Shown piece after piece: positions 1 to 8,615 of a stretch of DNA of 64,000 bases. The position numbers and the translations under genes were made by a program. Source of the DNA: Actinokineospora diospyrosa (GTDB lineage: Bacteria > Actinomycetota > Actinomycetes > Mycobacteriales > Pseudonocardiaceae). The stretch lies in the NCBI RefSeq assembly GCF_024171925.1, contig NZ_JAMTCO010000005.1:62001-126000 (forward strand). Direction: 5' to 3'. Every line of letters begins with the position of its first letter. Within the stretch, counting starts at the first letter, position 1. The notes below the pieces were generated by a model. That model made no database searches, was not told the origin of the DNA, and saw nothing but the letters and a program-made list of their open reading frames with translations.

Positions 1-1
1 G

Positions 2-1834
2 AACCTGTCCGCCTCGGGCCAGCCCTCGGGCGTGACCGTGTCGTTCTCGCCGACCTCGGTGCAGACCGGCGCCTCCTCCACCGCGACCGTCGCTGTCGGT
101 TCCTCGGTGGCCAACGGCACCTACACGATCACCGTGACCGCGGCTGGCGCCACCAGCCACACCGCGACCTACAGCCTGACCGTGACCGGTACCGGCCCGG
201 ACCCGAACCCGACCGCGCCGGACATCGACGTGGCCGCTGTTCAGGCCCACATCTCGCAGTTCGGCACCATCGCGTCGCAGAACGGTGGCAACCGCCGCGC
301 CGGTAGCGCGGGTTACACCGCCTCCGTCGCGTACATCAAGGGCAAGCTGCAGGCCGCGGGCTACACCGTGGTCGAGCAGACCTGCTCCTCCGGCTGCACC
401 TACCGCTCGAACAACCTGATCGCGGACTGGCCCGGTGGCGACACCGCCCAGACCTACATGTTCGGTGCCCACCTCGACGGTGTGGCCGCTGGCCCCGGCA
501 TCAACGACAACGCCTCGGGCTCGGCGACCCTGCTCGAGGTCGCGCTCCAGCTCGCCGCCAAGAACCCGACCATGGCCAAGCACGTGCGCTTCGGTTGGTG
601 GACTGACGAGGAGCAGGGCCTCAACGGCTCGAAGTTCTACGTGAACCAGCTGACCTCGGCCCAGCGGTCGCAGATCAAGGGTTACTACAACTTCGACATG
701 GTGGCCTCGGTCAACGGCGGCTACTTCATCAACAACATCAACACCGCTGTCGCCACCCCGCTGAAGGAGTACTGGACCTCGCTGAACCTGGCTCCCGAGG
801 AGAACGTCGAGGGCGCTGGCCGCTCCGACGACTACTCGTTCCAGAACGCGGGCATCCCGTCCTCCGGTTACGCGAGTGGTGCCTCGGCCCGCAAGACCTC
901 GGCCCAGGCGCAGAAGTGGGGCGGTACCGCGAACGGTGCCTACGACCCCTGCTACCACAGCTCCTGCGACACGGTGAACAACATCAGCGCCACCCACCTC
1001 AACCGGTCCGCCGACGGTGTCGCCTACGCGATCTGGAAGCAGGCCGTCAGCACCACGCCGACGCCGACCAACGACTTCTCCGTGTCGTTGAACCCGACCT
1101 CGGCCTCCGTGCAGCCGGGTGGCTCGACCACCACCACCGTGGCGACCCAGACCACCTCTGGTTCGGCGCAGAACGTCACCCTGTCGGCCGCGGGCGCCCC
1201 CACCGGCGTCACCGTGTCCTTCAGCCCGAGCTCGGTGCAGACCGGTTCGTCGTCCACCGCGACCATCAACGTCGGTTCCTCGGTGGCCAACGGCACCTAC
1301 CCGATCACCATCTCCGGTGTCGGTAGCGCCACCCGCTCTGCGACGTTCACCCTGACCGTCGGCGGCGGCAACCCGGGCACCTGCACCGGTTCGAACGTCA
1401 TCGTCAACGGTGGCTTCGAGTCCGGCACCACCCCGTGGACCACCACCTCGGGCGTGCGCGACAGCTCGGCGCAGGAAGCGGCCCGCACCGGTTCCTGGAA
1501 GGCGTGGCTGAACGGCTGGGGCTCCACCCGGACCGACAGCGCGGCGCAGACCGTCACCATCCCGGCGGGTTGCACCAACTCCACGCTGACCTACTGGCTG
1601 AAGATCACCACCGCGGAGACCGAGAACGTGGTCTACGACCGCTTGACCGTGACCGCGAACAGCACCACGATCGCCAGCTACTCGAACACCAACGCCGGTG
1701 GTGGCTACATCCAGCGCACCATCAACGTCGGCCAGTTCGCGGGCCAGTCGGTCACCATCAAGTTCAACGGCGTCGAGGACGCGTCCCTCCAGACGAGCTT
1801 CCTCATCGACGACGTGGCACTGCAGACCAGCTGA
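2..1834 (+). CDS. Secreted M28 family aminopeptidase (5' end cut by window)
   Basis: The reading frame is open from base 2, so the N-terminus and signal peptide lie outside the window. Visible order: the end of an Ig-like repeat, an M28 zinc-peptidase domain (about nt 220-1040), a second Ig-like repeat closely matching the first (about nt 1075-1365), and a C-terminal jelly-roll-like module starting NGGFESG (about nt 1395-1834). The M28 metal ligands are readable as AHLDG, NDNASG, TDEEQG, NFDMV and CYHSSCD. The fold resembles the Streptomyces griseus type aminopeptidase, which removes N-terminal residues from peptides outside the cell. The C-terminal module is clearly related to the one ending the M4 protease at 10068-12224. 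A strong terminator follows. Confidence 0.93.
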   Translation, partial: NLSASGQPSGVTVSFSPTSVQTGASSTATVAVGSSVANGTYTITVTAAGATSHTATYSLTVTGTGPDPNPTAPDIDVAAVQAHISQFGTIASQNGGNRRAGSAGYTASVAYIKGKLQAAGYTVVEQTCSSGCTYRSNNLIADWPGGDTAQTYMFGAHLDGVAAGPGINDNASGSATLLEVALQLAAKNPTMAKHVRFGWWTDEEQGLNGSKFYVNQLTSAQRSQIKGYYNFDMVASVNGGYFINNINTAVATPLKEYWTSLNLAPEENVEGAGRSDDYSFQNAGIPSSGYASGASARKTSAQAQKWGGTANGAYDPCYHSSCDTVNNISATHLNRSADGVAYAIWKQAVSTTPTPTNDFSVSLNPTSASVQPGGSTTTTVATQTTSGSAQNVTLSAAGAPTGVTVSFSPSSVQTGSSSTATINVGSSVANGTYPITISGVGSATRSATFTLTVGGGNPGTCTGSNVIVNGGFESGTTPWTTTSGVRDSSAQEAARTGSWKAWLNGWGSTRTDSAAQTVTIPAGCTNSTLTYWLKITTAETENVVYDRLTVTANSTTIASYSNTNAGGGYIQRTINVGQFAGQSVTIKFNGVEDASLQTSFLIDDVALQTS

Positions 1835-1866
1835 CCGGGCAGGACAACTGAGCAGGTAGTGCCTTA

Positions 1867-1902
1867 GAAGCGGGGTGGGACCTCTTGGTCCCACCCCGCT
1901 TC
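1867..1902 (+). terminator. Rho-independent-like terminator
   Basis: A perfect 16-bp inverted repeat with a TCTT loop lies 33 bases after the peptidase stop codon. It has no long T tract, which is common for actinobacterial terminators. Confidence 0.8.
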
Positions 1903-1914
1903 GCCCTGTTCGGG

Positions 1915-2316
1915 TTCACCCGTTCCAGGGACAGAAGTTATCCACATGTGGATCTTCGGGTGGGGTTTCCCAAGATCCACTGTCGGTGGGGCCTAGTAGA
2001 CTGGCCCTGGGGCCGCCCCCCGGTGAGGGTGGGGGCTGCGCCCCCGACCCGCGCGTGCGGGGAGCGTTGTGGGGGCGGGCTTAGGCTGCCGCGAGCTGTG
2101 GCTGCGGGCAGGACTGGTGCGTGCGGTGGCGCCGCCGTTTCAGCCGCCGCAGATCCTGTGCCGCCGCGCTGGTTGCGCGCAGGGGAGCCGCTACTTCAGC
2201 CGCCGCCGCGGATCTGGCGCCTACTTGATCACCCGGGAACGACTTCGGCTCGCACGCTTGATCACGGGCCGTCCCGTGTCGACATCCCCAGGTCAGCGCC
2301 ACCATGCCGCCCCGAC
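1915..2316 (+). repeat. Dispersed repeat type A, copy 1 (tandem unit of about 400 bp)
   Basis: First of three tandem units. The conserved 5' part holds TTATCCACA (1938-1946), a hairpin-forming GATCTT/AAGATC pair, the string TAGTAGACTGG and a GGGGCCGCCCCCCGG box with a GC-rich hairpin after it. The less conserved 3' part runs to the next unit. The copy points at the NACHT gene downstream. ORFs through it are not conserved in frame between copies, so I read it as non-coding. Confidence 0.8.
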
Positions 2317-2703
2317 GTTCACCCGTTCCAGCGACAGAAGTTATCCACATGTGGATCTTCGCGCCCGCGCTTTCAAGATCCACTGTCGGTGGGGCCCGGT
2401 AGACTGGCACCGGGGCCGCCCCCCGGAGAGGGTGGGGGCTGCGCCCCGGACCCGCGTGCGGGGGGAAGCGTTGCGGGGGCGGGGTTAGGCTGCCGCGAGC
2501 TGTGGCGGCGGGCAGGGTTGCCTGGCTGGTGTGTGCGGTGGCGCAGCAACTTCGGCCGCTGTCAGGCCAGTCGCTCGCCGCGGATTCGCTGCCACTGCGG
2601 ATCCGGCGCCAATTTGATCACCCGCGAATGACTTCGGCTCGCGCGCCTGGCCACGGGCCGCCCTGTTTGGACATCCCCAGGTCAACGCCACCACGCCGCC
2701 CAG
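2317..2703 (+). repeat. Dispersed repeat type A, copy 2
   Basis: Best-preserved structure. CGACAG (2332-2337) pairs with CTGTCG (2383-2388), and TGGATCTT (2352-2359) pairs with AAGATCCA (2375-2382). The 3' arms abut, while the 5' arms are separated by 14 bases (2338-2351) that contain the DnaA-box-like TTATCCACA at 2341-2349. The 3' part resembles copy 1, with the shared string TTAGGCTGCCGCGAGCTGTG. Confidence 0.82.
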
Positions 2704-2890
2704 ATATTCACCCGTTTCAGCGACAGAAGTTATCCACATGTAGATCTTCGCGCCCCCGCTTTCAAGATCCACTGTCGGTGGGGCCTAGTAGACTGGCCCT
2801 GGGGCCGCCCCCCGGAGAGGGTGGGGGCTGCGCCCCCGACCCGCGTGCGTGGGGAGCGGGGTGGGGTGGGTCTTAGGGCTGTCGCGGGGC
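2704..2890 (+). repeat. Dispersed repeat type A, copy 3 (5' part only)
   Basis: Third unit, with TTATCCACA at 2730-2738 and the same downstream boxes. It breaks off about 60 bases before the NACHT gene start, so this gene sits directly behind the array. Confidence 0.8.
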
Positions 2891-2951
2891 TTCGGGTGGG
2901 TGGGGGCACGAGCGGGTAGCGGTCGGGGCGTTGATCGCGATCACAGCGGTG

Positions 2952-5609
2952 ATGAGCATCGACAACCTGGCTCGCCTGACCTCGTCGCCGTGGGGTTGGG
3001 TGGTTGCGGCTGTCGCGTTGTTGCTGGTGTGGGAGACGGCCAAGAAGTGGGTGCCGGAGTTGGTCGCCCGGCTGCTCGGGTGGTTGGCGACGCGGCTGGC
3101 CGGGACGCGGGTGGTGCGGGCTCGGGCGTTGCGGGAGTACCGGGAACGGGTGGCGCTGCGGTACGCGAGCCTGCCGGTGCTGTTCATGCCGGACGAGGGG
3201 CTCGATGCCGCCAAGGTGTACGTGCCGCTGCGCACTTCGGAGCAGACCGACGCGGGTGCCGACGCCTATGAGCGGCTCAAGTCGGCCCGGCGCGCCGTTG
3301 TGCTGGGGCGTCCGGGCGCCGGGAAGACCATGCTGCTGCGCCACTCGATGCTGACCTGGGCGCGGGACACGACCTGGCGGCGTGGTCAGAAGGTCCCGGT
3401 CCTGTTGGAACTGCACCGGTTCGCCGACACCCCCGAGCAGCAGATCATCGCCCAGTTCAGCGAGGACGGGTTCGCCAGGCCGGAGCGCTTCGTCGCCCGC
3501 GCCCTGCGCGACGGCAGCCTCAGCGTGCTGTTCGACGGCTTGGACGAGGTGGCCTCGGCGGAGCGGGCCCGCGTCGCCGGGCACTTGCGGGCCTTCGCCG
3601 CGCGCTACCCCGAGTGCCAGGTCGTGGTGACCTGCCGGACCGCGATCTACGACCAGGACCTCGCCCCCGAGATCACCGCGCGCTTCCACATCGCCGATTT
3701 CGACGACCGGGCGATCCGCCGGTTCCTCACCCAGTGGCCGGGCATCCCCGACGCCCTCGACGCCGAGCGGCTGATGGCGGCCCTGCGCGACGCGCCGCGG
3801 ATCATGCAGTTGGCGCAGAACCCGTTGCTGCTCACCATGATCGCCTACCTCTACGGCGGCAAGGACGAGACCCGCATCGTGCTGCCGCACTCCCGCGCCG
3901 AGTTCTACGGCGAGGTGACCGACATCCTGCTGCGCAGGCTCAAGGACAGTCGCAACCAGTTCAAGGGGCCGCAGAAGAAGGCGCTGCTCAAGCACCTCGC
4001 GCTGGCCGCCCAAGCCGTCCCGGCCAACGCCGTCGACCGGCGGACCCTGCGCTACGAGGACGTGCTAGCCGAGATCACCCGGGTCAGCCCGACCATCGGC
4101 GTCAAGGAGTCCGACGCCAACCAGGTCCTGGAGGAGATCGTCGACCGCAGCGGACTCCTTCTGCGCCTCGACGGTGGCAGCGCCTATATGTTCGCCCACC
4201 TCAGCCTGCAGGAATACCTGGCGGCGGTGGCGTACGAGCAGAACCCGACCGCGCTGCTGGACGCCTACCGCGCCAACCCGGCCGACTGGCGGGAGGTGGT
4301 GAAGCTGTGGTGCGGGGCGGTCAGCGCGAACGCCGGTCCGCTTATCGCCGAGATCTTCGAGGACGACCAGGTACTGGCGTTCGAATGCCTCGCGGACGCG
4401 CAGGTGGTCAACGACGAGGTCGCCACGATGGTCACCGCGCACTTCACCGCGCTGTTCGTGGCCAACTCCGATCTGGACGCGGCGACCATGGCGGCGTTCG
4501 GGCTGGTCGCCGCCGTCCCCAACGACCGGGGCAGGCGGGTCTTCCAGTTCCTCGAGGGGCGATCGGGTCCGTCCGCCTGCCGGGCCTTGGCGGCGACGAA
4601 ACTCCCGCGCGCAGCGAAGATCCTGGTCAACCGGCTCCCCGATGCCGATGCCAGGGCAGCGCTGGTGTCCATGGGTGACCTCGCCGTGCCGCTGCTGGGC
4701 GCCGAGGCGGAGGTCGACCTGCTCGCCGAGATCGGTACCCCGGCAGCCGCGCTCGTGCTCGCCCCCATGCTCTGGCGGCCTCAGGCGCATCGCGTGGCTT
4801 GGCACTTCATGTGGTTGCTCCGGATTCCGGAGATCGAGGCCGCGCTCGCTGACGCTGAATTACCCGCGGACGCGGACACGCCGGACATGGCGTGGGTGTG
4901 GGCGCCGTTCCAGGACCGCTCGCCCCGGACCGCGGGCGTCGTCGCCGCTCGCGTAGCGCTCCTGTGCGGGGGCGCCACTGATCTGGACATCGATGTGGTC
5001 GACCCCCGCCTCGCGATCCCGTTGCTCACCCTCGCGGACGGCCTCGTGCGCCCGGTCATGCTGCTCGGTCTGGTCAGCCGTGCGATCAGGGTCAGCGAAC
5101 ATCCGGAGCCATCCGGCTGGTACGCCGCGCTCCGGTCGTACTGGCACGTCGAGTCCGCGCCCGACCGCGACACGCTCGCGGCCGTGGAGGAGATCGCGCT
5201 CAACGCCGTCGACGGGCACCGCGGTGCCGCGCTCTACCAACGGATCCCGTCCCGGCTGCGCCTCCTCCTGCTCGCAGCCGCGGCGAACGATCTCCGCTTC
5301 ACGCGCCAGGACTGGCGGGAGTTCCCCGCGGCGACCGCCGCCGCGGCCGCGGAAAGCGGACCGCGGTTGCCGATAGCGTTGGTCGTGCCCGCCTGGACGG
5401 GCTTGGTCGCGATCGTCGTGCTGTCCACGCTCGGTCTCGCCCCGGGGTGGGCGCTGGGTGCCGCTGCGGCCGTCATCGGCCTCTGGTTCCTGTCCACCAC
5501 TTTCCGCAGGGAAGCCCGCACGGGTCGGTTCAGCCGCAATCCGTATGTGGTGATCATGGCTGCGACCGAGGTGCACGACCTGGGCCGCACGTCGGTCATC
5601 GCGCGCTAG
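2952..5609 (+). CDS. Membrane-anchored NACHT-domain STAND NTPase
   Basis: About 885 residues. A hydrophobic segment (about residues 14-27) is followed by a NACHT domain: Walker A GRPGAGKT (119-126), Walker B LFDGLDEV (193-200) and the sensor-like VVVTCRT (214-220). The long C-terminal half is alpha-helical and repeat-like. It ends with two hydrophobic segments (around LPIALVVPAWTGLVAIVV and ALGAAAAVIGLWFL) and a basic tail. NACHT proteins are signal-transducing ATPases; some bacterial ones act in phage defence. I see no fused effector domain, so the membrane segments may be the output or only an anchor. The ATG at 2952 was chosen; an in-frame TTG at 2931 is possible. No clear partner gene adjoins it. 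Confidence 0.85.
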   Translation: MSIDNLARLTSSPWGWVVAAVALLLVWETAKKWVPELVARLLGWLATRLAGTRVVRARALREYRERVALRYASLPVLFMPDEGLDAAKVYVPLRTSEQTDAGADAYERLKSARRAVVLGRPGAGKTMLLRHSMLTWARDTTWRRGQKVPVLLELHRFADTPEQQIIAQFSEDGFARPERFVARALRDGSLSVLFDGLDEVASAERARVAGHLRAFAARYPECQVVVTCRTAIYDQDLAPEITARFHIADFDDRAIRRFLTQWPGIPDALDAERLMAALRDAPRIMQLAQNPLLLTMIAYLYGGKDETRIVLPHSRAEFYGEVTDILLRRLKDSRNQFKGPQKKALLKHLALAAQAVPANAVDRRTLRYEDVLAEITRVSPTIGVKESDANQVLEEIVDRSGLLLRLDGGSAYMFAHLSLQEYLAAVAYEQNPTALLDAYRANPADWREVVKLWCGAVSANAGPLIAEIFEDDQVLAFECLADAQVVNDEVATMVTAHFTALFVANSDLDAATMAAFGLVAAVPNDRGRRVFQFLEGRSGPSACRALAATKLPRAAKILVNRLPDADARAALVSMGDLAVPLLGAEAEVDLLAEIGTPAAALVLAPMLWRPQAHRVAWHFMWLLRIPEIEAALADAELPADADTPDMAWVWAPFQDRSPRTAGVVAARVALLCGGATDLDIDVVDPRLAIPLLTLADGLVRPVMLLGLVSRAIRVSEHPEPSGWYAALRSYWHVESAPDRDTLAAVEEIALNAVDGHRGAALYQRIPSRLRLLLLAAAANDLRFTRQDWREFPAATAAAAAESGPRLPIALVVPAWTGLVAIVVLSTLGLAPGWALGAAAAVIGLWFLSTTFRREARTGRFSRNPYVVIMAATEVHDLGRTSVIAR

Positions 5610-5791
5610 CCGACATACCTGGGCCGGATGGCGTCGGGGGTGCCTTAAGGCCCGGGACCGGTGGGTGTCATTCCACGGTGTGATCACGGTGTCCTCCTCC
5701 AGCAGGTTGTGACGCGCACAACGGCTCTGGGAGCGTTCGCCTTGCCCGAGTGGGCGAATGAACACTGTGGACAGACACTGGGAGGGGACCT

Positions 5792-7321
5792 GTGCGGTCT
5801 TTGATCCGAACGGCAGGCGTCTTAGCCGCCGCCGTCGCGATGGTGGCAGGGGGTGCGTCGATCGCGGGCGCGCAAACCGCCGGGGCTGGGGGGCGGATCG
5901 ACTGGGTGCCGTGCGCGGAGGTGGCCTCGGCCGACTGCGGCACGCTCCGGTTACCGATCAACTGGGCCAAACCGAAGGGGGAGAAGTTCGACCTGGCGGT
6001 GGCCAGGCGCAAGGCGACCGACCCGCGCAAGCGGATCGGGGTCCTCATCATCAACCCGGGTGGCCCCGGCGGGTCCGGGGTCGACTTCGCGCTGGGGGCC
6101 GAGCAGTTCTTCAGCCCGGACGTGTTGGCGCGCTTCGACATCATCGGGTTCGACCCGCGCGGGGTGGCGCGCAGCCAGCCGGTGAAGTGCTCGCTCGAGT
6201 TGGCGCTGAAGCAGCCCTCCCTCTACCCGACCAACCAGCGGGAGTTCGACGCGCTGGGGGCTTTCAACCGGGAGTTGGCCGCGGACTGCCGCAAGCACTC
6301 CGGGCCGATGGCCGACTACGCCGACACCAAGTCGGTCGTGCGCGACATCGACGCGCTGCGGGTGGCGCTGGGCGAGCGGAAGATCAACTACTTCGGCGTC
6401 TCCTACGGCACGCTCATCGGCCAGCAGTACGCCGAGGAGTTCGGCCGCAACCTGCGGGCCATGGTGATCGACTCGAACATGGACCACAGCGCGGGCACCG
6501 CCCGCTTCTCCGCGGTCAGCGCGGCGACCGCGGAGGACTCCTTCCGCGAGTTCGTCCGCTGGTGCGAGCGGACCACCAGTTGCGCCCTGCACGGCAAGGA
6601 CGTCGCCAAGTGGTGGGACCAGCTGCTGCTCAAGGCCGACCGGGGCGAGATCGCCGACCCCGACGACCCGACCCGCAAGGTCACCGCGCAGGAGATCAGC
6701 CGGTTCACGTTCTCGTCCTTCTACGGGCCTGACTGGTCGCTGCTGGCCCAGGTGCTCGTCTCGCTCGACACCACCGTGCCCCAGCGGGCCGCCTACGGCA
6801 CCGAGGAGCTCATCGAGAACCCGTTCAACAGCGTGTTCTGCAAGGACTGGGCGATCCGGGTGAAGGACTACCGGGAATACGCCGCGCTCACCGACCGGGC
6901 CAACCGGCTCGCGCCGCACATGCGCGGTTCCGCGCTCGGCCACGTCGCGACCGTGGGCTGCATCGGCATGCCCGCCGCGACCAACCCGCAGCACGACCTG
7001 AACATCACCAACGCGCCGAAGATCCTGATGCTCAACGCGCTGCACGACCCGGCGACCGGCTACGACTGGGCGGTCAACGCGCACCGGCAGAGCCGCGACA
7101 CCACCGTGCTGGTGACCTACGAGGGCTGGGGCCACGGCGTGTACCCGCGCTCGGAGTGCACCATCGGGGTCTCCGACACCTACCTGTTCACGCTGCGCAC
7201 CCCGCGCGACGGAACCCGCTGTGCCGCGGTCGAACCGCCTGTCGGCCCGTCGATCGCCGCGGCGCCGTCGCTGCCGCGCCCGGTCGGCCCGCAGCCTGGA
7301 TTGCCGGGCTGGGTGAAGTAG
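5792..7321 (+). CDS. Secreted alpha/beta hydrolase, tripeptidyl-aminopeptidase-like (S33/TAP family)
   Basis: 509 residues with a signal peptide ending near SIAGAQ. An oxyanion-type NPGGPGGSG loop lies at about residue 88, FDPRGVARSQP follows, and the nucleophile elbow is GVSYG. A TAP-like C-terminal domain carries LNALHDPATGYDWA (acid region) and GWGHGVY (catalytic His). This matches the Streptomyces SlpD/SlpE and tripeptidyl aminopeptidase family, which cleave short peptides outside the membrane. The GTG start has a GGGAGGGG ribosome site about 8 bases upstream. A bidirectional terminator separates it from the convergent ZIP gene. Confidence 0.93.
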   Translation: MRSLIRTAGVLAAAVAMVAGGASIAGAQTAGAGGRIDWVPCAEVASADCGTLRLPINWAKPKGEKFDLAVARRKATDPRKRIGVLIINPGGPGGSGVDFALGAEQFFSPDVLARFDIIGFDPRGVARSQPVKCSLELALKQPSLYPTNQREFDALGAFNRELAADCRKHSGPMADYADTKSVVRDIDALRVALGERKINYFGVSYGTLIGQQYAEEFGRNLRAMVIDSNMDHSAGTARFSAVSAATAEDSFREFVRWCERTTSCALHGKDVAKWWDQLLLKADRGEIADPDDPTRKVTAQEISRFTFSSFYGPDWSLLAQVLVSLDTTVPQRAAYGTEELIENPFNSVFCKDWAIRVKDYREYAALTDRANRLAPHMRGSALGHVATVGCIGMPAATNPQHDLNITNAPKILMLNALHDPATGYDWAVNAHRQSRDTTVLVTYEGWGHGVYPRSECTIGVSDTYLFTLRTPRDGTRCAAVEPPVGPSIAAAPSLPRPVGPQPGLPGWVK

Positions 7322-7329
7322 CTCGATGA

Positions 7330-7367
7330 CCTGACGGGCCGCCCTCGAGTTGGGGCGGCCCGTCAGG
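7330..7367. terminator. Bidirectional terminator between convergent genes
   Basis: A 15-bp perfect inverted repeat with an 8-base loop. The stop codon of the minus-strand ZIP gene (7363-7365) lies inside the stem. Confidence 0.8.
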
Positions 7368-8100
7368 CGTGCGACAAGCCGAACGCGGTCAGGAACCCGA
7401 TCACCGTGACCAGCCCGATCCACAGCCGGGTACCGGCGAACGCTTCCGGGATCATCGTGTCGGCGACCATGCACAGGATCGCGCCGCCCGCCAGCGCCGT
7501 GATCGCGGCGAGGACCGCGGGGGACAGGCCACCGGCGACGGCGTACCCGAAGACGGCCGACAGCGCGCTGATCACCGCGATCCCGCTCCACAGAACGAAA
7601 ACGTACTTCCGGGTGCGTCCCGCGGCCCGCATGCCCGCCGCGCTGGAGAGTCCTTCTGGGACGTTCGAGATGAACACCGCGGCCACCGTCACCGCGCTCA
7701 CCCCGCCCCCGCCGACCAGGCTCGTACCGATGACGATCGACTCCGGGATCCCGTCCAGCAACGCCCCCAGCGCGATCGCCGTCCCCGAACCAGCCTGCTC
7801 CGCCTCCGAGGTCTGCCCGCCCGAACGCTTCCGGTGCTGCGCACCACGCCTGGCCAGCAGGACGTTCGCTCCTGTGTAGACACTCGCCCCGATGAGCGCG
7901 CCCACCGCGGTCGGCACGATCCCACCCCGCTCGTGCGCCTCGGCGATCAACTCGAACGACACCGCCGAGATCAGCACCCCGCTGCCGAACGCCATCACCC
8001 CAGCCACCACCCCCGCGGCGACCCGCACCAGGTACCCCAGCAGCGCCCCGACCACCAGCGCCGACCCGGCCACCAAACCCCAGAACCCGGCTTCCAGCAT
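7363..8100 (-). CDS. ZIP family metal ion transporter
   Basis: 245 residues and nearly all transmembrane, about 8 segments. It carries the ZIP signatures ALGALLDGIPESIVIG and FISNVPEGLS, whose His/Asp/Glu/Asn residues form the metal path, and a hydrophilic loop (RRGAQHRKRSGGQTSEAEQ) where ZIP proteins have a variable loop. It probably imports zinc, iron or a related divalent ion across the cytoplasmic membrane. The start at 8100 is chosen because GGAGGTGG precedes it; an in-frame start 21 bases upstream is also possible. It is divergent from the small membrane protein at 8178. Confidence 0.88.
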   Translation of the reverse strand: MLEAGFWGLVAGSALVVGALLGYLVRVAAGVVAGVMAFGSGVLISAVSFELIAEAHERGGIVPTAVGALIGASVYTGANVLLARRGAQHRKRSGGQTSEAEQAGSGTAIALGALLDGIPESIVIGTSLVGGGGVSAVTVAAVFISNVPEGLSSAAGMRAAGRTRKYVFVLWSGIAVISALSAVFGYAVAGGLSPAVLAAITALAGGAILCMVADTMIPEAFAGTRLWIGLVTVIGFLTAFGLSHA

Positions 8101-8177
8101 CCGCCCACCTCCGCCGACCATCCTCGTTCATCCCGCCTGAACCGGCTGGTGGCCATCCCGCGGATACGATCGGTGGC

Positions 8178-8615
8178 ATGGGGGAGCAGGAGTTGGCCGA
8201 CCGGGAAACCTTCTGGCGCTGGGCCGAGGTCGTCATCGCGGCGTCGTTCCCGCTCGCCGTGGTGGCCCTCGCGGGCATCGTGCTCGACATCCGACTGCCT
8301 GCGGCACTGGACAACCTGACCCTGCTGGCCGGGGTCGTCTTCGGCCTGAGCCTCAACGCCTACCTGGTGGGCGAGGGTGTCACCGCTGTGCGCCGCCCGG
8401 GCCGGGGAGCCGCGGGCACCGCCGCACCCGCCGTCGGCCTGGGCCTGGTGGTGGCGTTCTACCTGTTCTGCCTGGTCAGCCTGATCGGGCTGTGCTTCGA
8501 CACCGAGCCCGGTGTGGTGCTGCTGGCCAGGTCCGTCATCGGTGTCGCGCTCGGGCTGGGTCTGCCGGTCTACGCCGTGTTGCGGTTCGTCGGCGGCCGC
8601 GGCGTCACGAACTGA
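8178..8615 (+). CDS. Small integral membrane protein of unknown function
   Basis: 145 residues with four likely membrane helices (around residues 20-41, 48-66, 80-103 and 113-137), separated by short charged loops, and no recognised catalytic motif. ATG start. Its last 46 bases overlap the end of the convergent methyltransferase gene. I do not recognise a family. Confidence 0.75.
   Translation: MGEQELADRETFWRWAEVVIAASFPLAVVALAGIVLDIRLPAALDNLTLLAGVVFGLSLNAYLVGEGVTAVRRPGRGAAGTAAPAVGLGLVVAFYLFCLVSLIGLCFDTEPGVVLLARSVIGVALGLGLPVYAVLRFVGGRGVTN

Noticed and set aside
1885-2631. 248-residue plus-strand ORF across the type A repeats
   Set aside because: The frame is not kept between repeat copies and the product has no family resemblance, so the repeats are better read as non-coding.
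1938-2738. Chromosomal origin of replication
   Set aside because: DnaA-like 9-mers are few and far apart, there is no AT-rich unwinding region, and no dnaA, dnaN or rpmH gene is near.
1915-2890. CRISPR array
   Set aside because: The unit is about 400 bp with no short repeat and unique spacer pattern, and no cas genes are present.
5951-8356. 801-residue minus-strand ORF
   Set aside because: It covers the hydrolase antisense and the ZIP gene in another frame. The ZIP frame and hydrolase frame both have clear motifs; this one has none.
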